Positions 33,003-41,010 of a stretch of 53,592 bases of DNA are shown piece after piece (the first letter of the stretch is position 1; each line of letters starts with the position of its first letter). The notes beneath the pieces are model-generated. The model was not told where the DNA came from. It saw only the letters and a list, made by a program, of their open reading frames with translations, and searched no databases. A program made the position numbers and the translations under genes. The DNA is from a virus: the IMG/VR virus record IMGVR_UViG_3300009788_000120, positions 1-53,592 of that record; one strand, given 5' to 3'.

Positions 33003-33538
33003 CCGTCTCGATCCTCTTGGCATCGCCCGCGGCCGCCGACCCGTGCTGCATCGTCAACCGCCCGGCTATGGTCATGGCGACGAGCTCGAGCCTATTGCTG
33101 CCGGAGCACCCGGTGGTTGATTGTCGAGCCTCTTCCTGTGACATCGACCTACCGCCGCAGTGGGAAGGCCTCGACTGGACCATCGGTGCTCTTTGTCGGC
33201 CGCTGTCCGCCGCCGACGACTGCGACCCGGCGCAGGTCGAAGCTGTCGAGGATTCCGATCCGACAGCCAAACGAATCGGCTGCTGCAACTGCGCTGAGCC
33301 GGATCCCGGCGACCCCGGCTGCGCTCCTTGTGAGGAGGGAGAGGTGCGCGATGTCGATTGTTTCCCATGCACCGTGGTTGCGATCTGCGGGCGTTGCAAC
33401 CCGCAGGGCACTCCGCCTACGGCCGAGGTCTTCGTTTTCTGCCCACCGACGCAAACGCAGGCCGCGGTCTCTCCCCAGCTGCCGGTCGAGACTCTTGCCG
33501 TTTGGAGGCAAGATCAAGATCTGAAGGCAAGGTATTGA
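32981..33538 (+). CDS. Very cysteine-rich exported protein
   Basis: 185 aa, GTG start with GGAG upstream, overlapping the previous gene by 22 bases. Signal peptide LLTVSILLASPAAA-D. About 17 cysteines, many in CxxC or CC pairs (DPCCIVN, RIGCCNCAEP, GCAPCEEG, DCFPCTVV, ICGRCNP). Such a density suggests a disulfide-knotted or metal-binding exported protein. No family recognised. It closes the fibre cluster; its TGA overlaps the TTG of the next gene. Confidence 0.7.
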   Translation: MLNIRLLTVSILLASPAAADPCCIVNRPAMVMATSSSLLLPEHPVVDCRASSCDIDLPPQWEGLDWTIGALCRPLSAADDCDPAQVEAVEDSDPTAKRIGCCNCAEPDPGDPGCAPCEEGEVRDVDCFPCTVVAICGRCNPQGTPPTAEVFVFCPPTQTQAAVSPQLPVETLAVWRQDQDLKARY

Positions 33539-33960
33539 ACGACGAGCACCCGGAGATTGCTGCCCTAGATCGCGTCGAGAAATCCTTCCGGGAGGCGGCA
33601 GACAGAAGCGTCCGCAAGGTCGAAGAGCTGAGAAAACACTTCGACGAGGAGCGCCTGCGAGCAGAGGAGCGCGAGGAGACTCGACTCGAGAAGCTCGAGG
33701 ATCGCTGGTCAGAACGTGACAAGGAGCTGCGAGGGGACTTCTCGCGCCTGTCAGAGCGAGTCTCGGAGGCGTTGGCCAACAAGGAGGTCATCGCCCGAAC
33801 GCTCGCTGTGTTGACCAAAATCGTGAAAGCGATGGAGGATCTGGGCTCCGTGAAGGAGAAGGTCGCGACCCACGACTGGCTGCTCAAATTCCTTTTGCTG
33901 GCGATCACCCTGGCAGCTCTTGCCCAGGGGCTAGCGCGCATCTATTTCACGAAACCTTGA
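33535..33960 (+). CDS. Coiled-coil protein with C-terminal membrane helix
   Basis: 141 aa; TTG start overlapping the previous stop (TTGA). The first 100 residues are a charged coiled coil (EERLRAEEREETRLEKLEDR), followed by one membrane segment near 113-133 (WLLKFLLLAITLAALAQGLA). This layout resembles XhlA-type membrane proteins that assist holins, but no specific motif is seen. Located at the start of a run of membrane proteins after the fibre genes. Confidence 0.65.
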   Translation: MNDEHPEIAALDRVEKSFREAADRSVRKVEELRKHFDEERLRAEEREETRLEKLEDRWSERDKELRGDFSRLSERVSEALANKEVIARTLAVLTKIVKAMEDLGSVKEKVATHDWLLKFLLLAITLAALAQGLARIYFTKP

Positions 33961-33969
33961 GGAGAGGCC

Positions 33970-34473
33970 ATGTCCGAGAAGCTAGGGACGGTCCAGAACA
34001 TTCGGAAAGCGCTCAATGGCAGCACGGCGAAGCTGATCTCAATCGCCTTAATCGCTGTTCTGGGCGGCGGGCTTGGCGTCGACGCCGCCAACGACTGGCG
34101 CCTGGAAATGGTCGAGAGGGTCAAAGGGCTAGAGGACGCCCGCGAAACTGACGCGGTGATCATCAAAGATCTGAAGACGTGGCGCGACAACTGGATCAAG
34201 AGCGGCGCGCTCCCTATGGACGATGATCAGAACGAGGCGATCTTGGAGCTTCAGGCCCATGCCGAGGTCGGCACGCGGTTCACCGGCGAAGACGCCCTCG
34301 TCACCGCGCCCTGCATCATCACCAGCGCCAAGGCCGTGCGTCGCATCATGCTGGATCGTCGCTCAGGGTCTCAGGAGCACCACCAGGACATTCTCGAGAG
34401 CCTGAACCGCTGCATCGCTGTTGTCGAGGATCAGTTGGTTCAGTTACGGCGCCGGCGGGTCGGCGTACCTTGA
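33970..34473 (+). CDS. Membrane-anchored helical protein
   Basis: 167 aa; GAGGAG precedes the ATG. One membrane segment near residues 21-38 (KLISIALIAVLGGGLGVD) followed by a soluble helical part. Similar in outline to phage spanin-like or holin-associated proteins, though the family is not recognised. Part of the membrane-protein cluster 33535-35606. Confidence 0.6.
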   Translation: MSEKLGTVQNIRKALNGSTAKLISIALIAVLGGGLGVDAANDWRLEMVERVKGLEDARETDAVIIKDLKTWRDNWIKSGALPMDDDQNEAILELQAHAEVGTRFTGEDALVTAPCIITSAKAVRRIMLDRRSGSQEHHQDILESLNRCIAVVEDQLVQLRRRRVGVP

Positions 34474-34480
34474 GGCGAAG

Positions 34481-34490
34481 TGCTAAGATG
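34481..34490 (+). promoter_or_regulatory. Extended -10-like box before 34499
   Basis: TGCTAAGAT fits an extended -10 element (TG-N-TAAGAT) just upstream of the ATG at 34499. There is no good -35 box. Similar TGCTA-type boxes occur at 5517 (TGCTATCGT) and 35210 (TGCTAGAGT), just before genes, so a weak phage promoter type is possible. Confidence 0.25.
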
Positions 34491-34498
34491 ATTCCGCT

Positions 34499-34681
34499 AT
34501 GGCAAAGAGCTTCCTTTCGTTGGATGAACGGATCCGAGGACTGCTCAAGAGAGTCCGAGGCGGGCTGGATATCAACGAGGCCCTGATCGAGCTCGAGCGC
34601 CTAGTTGAAGACGAGAGGAAGCGCCGGCGTCAGACCGCGCGGCTGCTGCGCATCGCAGCCCTGACAGCCCGATTCCCGTGA
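34499..34681 (+). CDS. Small basic helical protein, 60 aa
   Basis: 60 aa, highly charged and helical (SLDERIRGLLKRVRGGLDIN, then LERLVEDERKRRRQTARL). Without membrane segment or known motif. Its TGA overlaps the GTG of the following membrane gene (GTGA). Its context places it with the possible lysis genes. Confidence 0.55.
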   Translation: MAKSFLSLDERIRGLLKRVRGGLDINEALIELERLVEDERKRRRQTARLLRIAALTARFP

Positions 34682-35238
34682 AAACCTTCACTCTCTGCGT
34701 CGCATCTCTGGCCGCCGCGGGAATAATCTGCGCGGTGATCGCCGGCGACCTCGAGCGGACAAACGAGGCGGGCGTGCCCCGATTCGTGCCGGCGATCTTC
34801 GGATCCCTGGCCCTGCTCCTGATCTCCGCGGGCTTCTGGCGATGTCGTCGCGGCTGCGCTCGACCTCTCGCCGGTCTCTACGAGGTTCTGGCCGCGGCCT
34901 ACGCGACCGGCGCGGCGCTCGGCGGACGGGTCGGACTCCAAGCGCTGCTCGACGTTCATCTTCCTGTGATCGCGCCGCTGGCGATCGCCGCCGGCGCGGC
35001 GCTCTACGTGCTGACGCGATTGGCTCGAAGCGGCCCGTCGAGGGCGATCAGGGCGACAGCCGGAGCCTCGGCCCTCTCGCTGCTCGCGGTTCTGGCCGCG
35101 ATCTTCGCCGGGCCGCCTTCATCGGCGCCGGCGGCCGCGGTCTTGGCCGCGATCATTTGGGCCTCGGTGGCCTCGATGACCGGGTTGCTCCTCGCGGCCT
35201 TGCCGCGTGCTAGAGTGGCTGAAAGGAGATCAACATGA
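34678..35238 (+). CDS. Multi-spanning membrane protein, possible holin
   Basis: 186 aa; GTG overlapping the upstream stop. Five or six hydrophobic segments (LCVASLAAAGIICAVIA, FGSLALLLISAGFW, VIAPLAIAAGAALYVLTRL, SALSLLAVLAAIFAG, AVLAAIIWASVASMTGLLLA). Larger than a typical holin but in the right place after fibre genes. No endolysin is adjacent, so the lysis role is inference. It could also be a superinfection-exclusion protein. Confidence 0.6.
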   Translation: MKTFTLCVASLAAAGIICAVIAGDLERTNEAGVPRFVPAIFGSLALLLISAGFWRCRRGCARPLAGLYEVLAAAYATGAALGGRVGLQALLDVHLPVIAPLAIAAGAALYVLTRLARSGPSRAIRATAGASALSLLAVLAAIFAGPPSSAPAAAVLAAIIWASVASMTGLLLAALPRARVAERRST

Positions 35239-35606
35239 CGCCAGAAATCGCCGCAATCATCCTCGCCGCCGCCGTCGGCCTCTACCGGAAAATCGATTGG
35301 CAAAAGGAGGATACAGCCGGTTGGATCCTGAGATGGTGCCAGTCCGGAATACGGCCTTTGCTACTCAAGTATCCGGGCCTCGACGCTTTCAATGCACCGA
35401 GCGGCGTGGAGGCGGTCGCCGACCTCGAGCGACAACTGCTCAGGGTGGTTCCCGAGTTGGTAAAGGTGGATGCGCGCGTCAAGGTCGCCGATCTGGAGGA
35501 GTTCAACGCCGTGCTCAGAAAGAGCTCCACCTGGCTCTGCGAAGACAATTTGACGGCTGACGATCCCCGAGCGCCGGCCCTCAGAGCCGCGGGCCTGATC
35601 GAGTAG
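35235..35606 (+). CDS. Hypothetical protein, last of the late block
   Basis: 123 aa; ATG overlaps the preceding TGA. A short hydrophobic N-terminus (EIAAIILAAAVGLY) may be a membrane anchor; the rest is soluble and helical. No family recognised. It ends ten bases from the converging minus-strand block; no strong terminator lies between, only a weak CCAGC/GCTGG stem (35612-35630). Confidence 0.6.
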   Translation: MTPEIAAIILAAAVGLYRKIDWQKEDTAGWILRWCQSGIRPLLLKYPGLDAFNAPSGVEAVADLERQLLRVVPELVKVDARVKVADLEEFNAVLRKSSTWLCEDNLTADDPRAPALRAAGLIE

Positions 35607-35615
35607 GGGGTCCAG

Positions 35616-35972
35616 CTAATTTCTCGCTGGGCTCGAGAGTAGAATACGTTGCTTCTTTTCTCGGTAGCCGCCCTTCGCCGCCTGCCGCATTCTCTCTCCC
35701 GATTCCTCCTCAATCAGCCGCAGCTCCTCGCATGCGAGGCACTCGCGGCCAGAATTCCGGCACTTTCCCCGGCAGTATCCAACGTCCTCTTCGGATTCGA
35801 GCCCTTGGACTTCGTCGACCAAGCGAGCCGTTTCGAGGTAACGAGCGCGGCTCATCTTGCAGCGCGATGCCGCCGCGTCCACCCAGTCGGTCGGCGAAAC
35901 CAAGCCGCAAGCTATGCACCACCAGCCGCCGTGTGTGCCGTATCTGGGGATCATTGATCCGCAGGAGCACAT
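35616..35972 (-). CDS. Zinc-binding protein, 118 aa
   Basis: Start at 35972 is chosen because GAAGGAG lies before it and the upstream extension of the frame is a shadow of the methyltransferase gene. The N-terminus has CSCG (residues 2-5) and WWCIACG (16-22), a likely zinc ribbon; a second cluster CRGKCRNSGRECLACEE follows. Small zinc proteins often bind nucleic acids or regulate. Last gene of the minus operon. Confidence 0.65.
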   Translation of the reverse strand: MCSCGSMIPRYGTHGGWWCIACGLVSPTDWVDAAASRCKMSRARYLETARLVDEVQGLESEEDVGYCRGKCRNSGRECLACEELRLIEEESGERMRQAAKGGYREKKQRILLSSPARN

Positions 35973-36003
35973 GGCTCTCCTTCCTCGAGCTTGCAGTGAA
36001 AGA

Positions 36004-36477
36004 TCATCGTCTCGGCAACTCGATGTAGGAATGGATCGGCGGGCCGGGCCGCGAGTCGAAGATGACGATCGCCGTCCCCCTGAAGAAAGAGCGCCCGAGC
36101 TCTTTTCCCTCCGCGGATCGGAACCAGACCCGGCCCTGGAGGAAACGGATCTCGGAGGCGCCGGCCGCCACCTCGCGATGCCACCATCCGGTTGACGGGT
36201 CGCTGGGTAGGACCATGACGACGGTCTCCCGCTCGAAGAGCCGGGCTCGCCGCGTCCAGGTCGGAAGGTCGGAGTAGGGAGGGTTGCAGAAGACGGGGCC
36301 GGGCGCCCAGGGCTCGAGCAGACCGTTATACCCGAGATCTCGAGCCAGGCCCCGGGGCGCGAGCTTGTTGCTCGATGTGCAGGCCGCATCGAGTCGGAAG
36401 TGGAATTCTGCGTCCAGGGCCCGGTATAGCCTCGGCGGCGTTCTGAACTCGTCGCCGTTGGGCTTGAGTTTCTTCAT
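36004..36477 (-). CDS. dam: DNA N6-adenine methyltransferase (Dam-type phage family)
   Basis: 157 aa from 36477, whose ATG overlaps the upstream stop; the longer frame upstream is a shadow. Features of the phage Dam family (PF05869): DEFRTPPRLYRALDAEF at residues 9-25, LDAACTSSNKLA, catalytic FCNPPYSD (NPPY 65-68) and FLQGRVWF. It should methylate adenine in DNA using S-adenosylmethionine, most likely to protect phage DNA from host restriction or to regulate. It lies in the same operon as the methyltransferase-helicase fusion. Confidence 0.88.
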   Translation of the reverse strand: MKKLKPNGDEFRTPPRLYRALDAEFHFRLDAACTSSNKLAPRGLARDLGYNGLLEPWAPGPVFCNPPYSDLPTWTRRARLFERETVVMVLPSDPSTGWWHREVAAGASEIRFLQGRVWFRSAEGKELGRSFFRGTAIVIFDSRPGPPIHSYIELPRR

Positions 36478-36683
36478 TCGACGAATCCGATCTTGAGACT
36501 CTCGCTCCCGGCCATCGGCTCGACGGAGGTGGCCTCGATCCAATCGAAGTGGCAGACGCCGCCGTCCCAATGCTCGACAAAGTAGCGCGCGGTCGGCCCG
36601 GATCGAATCTCTACCGCGACCACAGCGGCCTCAATCTCTCCGAGGACCAATCGGACTCTCGACCCGGGCGCGATGACTTTCAT
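36474..36683 (-). CDS. Small beta-barrel-like protein, 69 aa
   Basis: 69 aa; overlaps its neighbours on both sides by ATGA. PGSRVRLVLGEIEAAVVAVE and then YFVEHWDGGVCHFDWIEA suggest a small SH3/KOW-like fold. No assigned function. The gene sits between the HTH protein and the Dam gene, so it may modulate one of them. Confidence 0.6.
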   Translation of the reverse strand: MKVIAPGSRVRLVLGEIEAAVVAVEIRSGPTARYFVEHWDGGVCHFDWIEATSVEPMAGSESLKIGFVE

Positions 36684-37399
36684 GACGGTCGCCTGACGCC
36701 GGCGAGGCCTGTGGCCCTCAGATCACTCGATACCGTTGCCAGGGAGGCGCCGACGTCGGCGACGATGGCCTTCAGGTCCCAATGCTCGCCCGCTAGCCAT
36801 CTCATCCGGAGCTCGGCGACCCGAGCCCGTCGGGCTCGTCGAGCCGAAGCCGCCGGGTTGTCGGTCTCCCAGGCTTGCCGCTTTGTAGCCTCGGAGGCTC
36901 CTACAGCGGCCTCCGGAGCTCGGAGTCGAACGAAATTCCTCGACACGTCGAGCCTTCGCGCTATGGCCCGCACGCTGAGCTTCTGTGACGCGAGCTCGTG
37001 CGCCCGAACGGCGAGCCCGTCATAGTCTTTGCCGTTTCTTCGCGCATTCATGATCTCGTCGGCTCGGCTCTTATCGCGGAGCACGCCGCGCCGGCGAAGG
37101 TGCACGTTGACCCATTCTTGCGACGGCGCCGGGTCTCCGGGATGAAGCTCTTTGAGCCTGGCGACGACTCCCCGACAGCTGAGCTGCTCGTCGACGTACA
37201 GCCGCTCCGCCTCGGAAACAAGACGCACCGTGTAGGTTGGGCAGGTTCCCATGTGCCCGGCCTCGCAAAGTCTCTTGTATGCCCATGTTTTCCCGACGTG
37301 GCCGGCGGCCGCGGCCCGCGACAGGGAGCGGCTTCGCTCATACTCTCGCAGCACTCGAGACCTGTGCCAGGCTCCGTATCGACGACGTCGACCCATCAC
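36680..37399 (-). CDS. Basic protein with several helix-turn-helix units
   Basis: 239 aa, strongly basic; ATG at 37399 overlaps the stop of the helicase gene. Four HTH-like units can be drawn: about 20-45, 72-105, 138-160 (LSVRAIARRLDVSRNFVRL) and 208-230 (IVADVGASLATVSSDLRA). The third is the clearest, resembling recombinase or transposase HTHs. No catalytic residues seen. It could be a transcription regulator or a target-recognition partner of the methyltransferase-helicase. Confidence 0.7.
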   Translation of the reverse strand: MMGRRRRYGAWHRSRVLREYERSRSLSRAAAAGHVGKTWAYKRLCEAGHMGTCPTYTVRLVSEAERLYVDEQLSCRGVVARLKELHPGDPAPSQEWVNVHLRRRGVLRDKSRADEIMNARRNGKDYDGLAVRAHELASQKLSVRAIARRLDVSRNFVRLRAPEAAVGASEATKRQAWETDNPAASARRARRARVAELRMRWLAGEHWDLKAIVADVGASLATVSSDLRATGLAGVRRPS

Positions 37400-40300
37400 G
37401 CGGCCCTCGCGGTCAGTGCCCGGTAGATCGCCTCGCCGACCGCCAGGGAGGTGGCGGCCGCCGCCTGGCTCTCGGGATCAGCGCCGCAGGCCTCGAGCGC
37501 TCCCTGAATCGACAGGCCGTCGAGCTGTAACGATGCCGTGACCTTCGCTGCGATAAGCTCGAGGGCGGCCTGCTGCGCGGTCCCGGGGTAGTAGGGCCAG
37601 TCGACGGTGCACGGCCGGTCTTGGCCGATGCGGTGGATGCGACCGTTGGCCTGGCGGTAGGTGAAAGCCGAGTAGTCTGACTCGTACCAGAGCGTGCGAC
37701 AGAAGCTGACGAGGTTGTTGAGCCCGGTGCGGACGGCGACCGGATTGACCAGCATCACCGAGCATTCTGGGCCGTTGATGTGCTGATCGATCCAGGCCTC
37801 CCGCGTTCTGGCCGAAACGCTGCCGGCGTTGAGCCACTCGACCTTGACCCCCAGCTCTTTGCGTAGCATGGACCGGAGCCGATGCGCCAGGTGAGCGGTT
37901 CCCGTGTGCCGGAGGAAGACCATCGTCCGATCGCCGGCGGCCAGCGACTCTCTCAAGCTCTCGACGAGGAAACGCTCTTTAGGCGTCCGGATCGAGGCCG
38001 GGAACTGCCGACCGACTGCCAACACTGGATCTTCGATGTCGCACCCGTCGGTGTAGGCGATCACGAACTCCGGTTGGTCATCGGTACACCGATCCAGATA
38101 GGACGGCAGCTCGAGCAGCTGCCCCAGGAGCTTGCCCTGGAGCGGTGTGAACATATCCCTTTTGATCGCGCTGAGTAGCTCGGTCTCGAGCCGTCGATAC
38201 TCCTCCATGATCTCGCGGTCGAGGTCGGTATCCAGGTCGAGAGGGTGTCTCAGCTCGGACATCGGCGGGAGCTCTTCCTCCAGATCCGTCTTGTGGATCG
38301 TGGCCGCGATCGGCAGCAGATGATCCATGAGGAAGGCCGGCAGGATGCCCGGCGCCTCGCCCAACCGCCGAGCTCGGCAGCTGGTTTCTCGATCCGACTG
38401 GCTGCCGAAGTCGACGTCCTCAACCTTCACGCCCTCTCGAGGCTCGTAGAGCGTCTTGCGGTAGCCGTAGCGATCGACGAAGGCCGCGACGTCGCCGCGG
38501 TCGAAGGTCTCGCGGAAGCGGGCACTGGCCGCCCAAAGATTGGCGAAGAGCGAGCTTGCATACCCTCCCATGAAGGATCCGCTCAGCAGCAAGGTCAGCT
38601 TACCGAGAGCGAGCAACCGCTGCGCGGACTTCGACTGCGCCGAGCCCTGGTTGTTGTTCTCGTGCGCTTCGTCCAGAGCGAAGAGGTCGAATCGTTCCGG
38701 GTAGCGGCGGACGATCGCCTTGGACAACGGGTAGCGTCGAGGCCCGGAGATCGCATGGAGCATCTCGTCGCACGGCTCGCTCTCACTCCAACTGGCAAGA
38801 TTCCAGAGCAGGTCGAGCGCTTTCGAGAGATCCTCTCCCGCGCCCGGCGGGCCGGTGGCCGGCGCCGAGGCGAAGGGCCCATGTCCAATCGAGCAGCCGG
38901 TCATCTCCAGGGCCGCACTCCGGATCATCTGAACCCGCTGGCCGTGTCCGTGCTCGACGCCCCCCATGCCCCTGAGCTCGACGCCCACCGGGTCGCTCGA
39001 GCCCAGGAACCGGGCCAGGCTCTTGACGATCGCCAGCCGCGGGTAGAGCTCGCCATAGACGTCTAGCGACTCCTTGACCAGAAGCCCGGTAACCGTGGCC
39101 AGCGTCCGGCGCAAAACGCCGGCGACGGTTGACGAGTCGGGCGTGACGCTCTTCTGCTTCCCCAGATGTCGGAAGCCCTCGACAACGGCCCGCACCGTCT
39201 CGTCCGTCGGGATCAGACCGCGAGCGGCGACCGACAGCCGCTCGACGTCCACTGCCTCGGCGTTCTGCGGGCGCAGGGTGGTCGCCGTGCATCGCAGGCG
39301 GCGGCGAGCGCAGACCACGGCCTCTTTCGGTAGCCCAGCGCCGCACCGCGGGCAATGATCGACGGACAAGGGCTCGACCGTCGACCCGAGCTTGGCCTTC
39401 TCCCGGCTGAGGATGTAGATCTCGGCGTCGGCCTCGAGATCGGAGATCGACGTCACTTCAATCGCCCGCCAGCCTGGGAGCACGGCGGCCGCCTGATCAA
39501 GCCACGACGACACGAGGTGAGGCGGGCACTGCACGAGCATCCTGCGTACCGTGGGAAGCTCGCCGGCTCGGTCGAATCCCAGGCTCTGGAGCTGGGCGAC
39601 GGTCGCCGCTCGATTGTCGGCCGAGAGGGCGTTAGCGACCTCGAGCGTCACTTGAGACTTCCCGGTGCCGACCTCTGCAACCACAAAAACGTTCTCGAGG
39701 CCGGATCCGGCCGCTGCGATCTTGAGCGTCGCCTGGATTGCGTGAACCTGGCAGCGGTAGGCGGGCCTGGCGGTAGGCGGTAGCTCGATTCGATCGTCGG
39801 GCTCGGCCGGCGAGTGGAGCGGCGGGAACTGCCGTCGCATGAGATCGGCCAGCCCGTCGCTGTAGCAGGCGAGAATGTCGGCCGCGTTCATCTCCTCAAG
39901 CACCTCAGCGCCGCTCGGCGCGGCGCCGGGCACCGGGCTGAAATAGTTGTAGGTGTCGAGGCGCAGAGCGCAGAGCGACAGCCGTGGCTCTTCGACCCGG
40001 GTACTCGAGCTCTCCCCCGCCTTGATCTCTACGCTCTCCCTCGAGAAACGCCCCTTCAGCAGCAGGGATGGATAGCGGTCGGGATCATTGGGCTCGAGGC
40101 GGTGTCCGTTGAAGACGCCGGAGGCAACGGCCAGAGCGAGGTGCGCGGGCCGCGGGGGCATGGCCGTCGTATAGCTTCTGCCGATGAGATCGTCGAGACT
40201 GAGCCCTGGGCCGATGCCGGTGGGCGGGGTCCAGGCGTCGATCGTCGCCCTCAGATCCGCCTGGAGGATTTTGCAACCTTCGAGGCCGGCGCGCAGATCG

Positions 40301-41010
40301 CGATCGAAGGTGTCTGTCAGCTGAACCCGAAGAGGGTTCTGGATCTTTTCCGGCAGAGGCCAGAGGTGATCGGGATCCGCCCAACTCGCGATCAGCGCCT
40401 CGGCCTCGACCCGGGTCTCTTCACTCCGGCAGGGTGATCGCCGGCGTCGAGCGTAGAACGCCACCTGGCTGTAGTCGGTGAACTCGGGCTCCGGGAACTT
40501 CCAGCATCGGTGATCGCGATAGTGAAGGGCCAGGGTGCGCGCGCTGGCCGGCAGCGAGGTCGCCGGCACGATGAATAGGAGCACGCCGCCCGGCGCCAGG
40601 GCCTGTGTGAATCGCTCGAGGAAGCGCTCCTCCAGACGCTTGTGCTCGCGGTCTTGATCGTAGGGCGGATTGAGATGGAGGACGTGCGCGCCCTCGTATC
40701 TCGAGTCCCAGGCCAGGGAGAAGGCGTCGCCCTCGATACATCGGCCACGGCCATGGAGCTTTCGTTGACAGGCCGCGGCCCTCTCCTTCTCCATCTCGCA
40801 AGCCAAGATCTTGGGCCGTAGGTCTTCGCAGTCTTCATACCAGAGTGCCCGAAGCGCATCGATCGCCTCGCCGTCGCCGGCGCACGGATCGAGCAGGACC
40901 AAGCCGTCTTGGTCGGGTAGCTCAATCCCAGAGGCTAAGCTGCTGAGAAGCCGGGCCGGGGTGGGGTAAAATCCGGCCAGGGCTTGGCTCTCGAATCTTG
41001 CCACGTTCAA
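37396..41010 (-). CDS. Methyltransferase-SNF2 helicase fusion
   Basis: 1204 aa. N-terminal part: FYPTPARLL (14-22), SAM-binding LLDPCAGDG (39-47) and catalytic NPPY (114-117), as in DUF6094-type N6-adenine methyltransferases. C-terminal part, from about 415: helicase with Walker A AEVGTGKS (445-452), DEAH (780-783), LLLSGS (motif III) and QANGRIHRIGQ (1120-1130), the SNF2-type motif VI. Between Walker A and DEAH a four-cysteine site (CPRC at 553-556, then C567 and C574) may bind zinc. Fusion of this type occurs in restriction, defence and phage antirestriction proteins. It overlaps the previous gene by 89 bases. Confidence 0.85.
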   Translation of the reverse strand: MNVARFESQALAGFYPTPARLLSSLASGIELPDQDGLVLLDPCAGDGEAIDALRALWYEDCEDLRPKILACEMEKERAAACQRKLHGRGRCIEGDAFSLAWDSRYEGAHVLHLNPPYDQDREHKRLEERFLERFTQALAPGGVLLFIVPATSLPASARTLALHYRDHRCWKFPEPEFTDYSQVAFYARRRRSPCRSEETRVEAEALIASWADPDHLWPLPEKIQNPLRVQLTDTFDRDLRAGLEGCKILQADLRATIDAWTPPTGIGPGLSLDDLIGRSYTTAMPPRPAHLALAVASGVFNGHRLEPNDPDRYPSLLLKGRFSRESVEIKAGESSSTRVEEPRLSLCALRLDTYNYFSPVPGAAPSGAEVLEEMNAADILACYSDGLADLMRRQFPPLHSPAEPDDRIELPPTARPAYRCQVHAIQATLKIAAAGSGLENVFVVAEVGTGKSQVTLEVANALSADNRAATVAQLQSLGFDRAGELPTVRRMLVQCPPHLVSSWLDQAAAVLPGWRAIEVTSISDLEADAEIYILSREKAKLGSTVEPLSVDHCPRCGAGLPKEAVVCARRRLRCTATTLRPQNAEAVDVERLSVAARGLIPTDETVRAVVEGFRHLGKQKSVTPDSSTVAGVLRRTLATVTGLLVKESLDVYGELYPRLAIVKSLARFLGSSDPVGVELRGMGGVEHGHGQRVQMIRSAALEMTGCSIGHGPFASAPATGPPGAGEDLSKALDLLWNLASWSESEPCDEMLHAISGPRRYPLSKAIVRRYPERFDLFALDEAHENNNQGSAQSKSAQRLLALGKLTLLLSGSFMGGYASSLFANLWAASARFRETFDRGDVAAFVDRYGYRKTLYEPREGVKVEDVDFGSQSDRETSCRARRLGEAPGILPAFLMDHLLPIAATIHKTDLEEELPPMSELRHPLDLDTDLDREIMEEYRRLETELLSAIKRDMFTPLQGKLLGQLLELPSYLDRCTDDQPEFVIAYTDGCDIEDPVLAVGRQFPASIRTPKERFLVESLRESLAAGDRTMVFLRHTGTAHLAHRLRSMLRKELGVKVEWLNAGSVSARTREAWIDQHINGPECSVMLVNPVAVRTGLNNLVSFCRTLWYESDYSAFTYRQANGRIHRIGQDRPCTVDWPYYPGTAQQAALELIAAKVTASLQLDGLSIQGALEACGADPESQAAAATSLAVGEAIYRALTARAA

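Noticed and set aside
38245-39066. 273-codon plus-strand frame inside the helicase gene
   Set aside because: Opposite strand of clear helicase motifs, no ribosome site.
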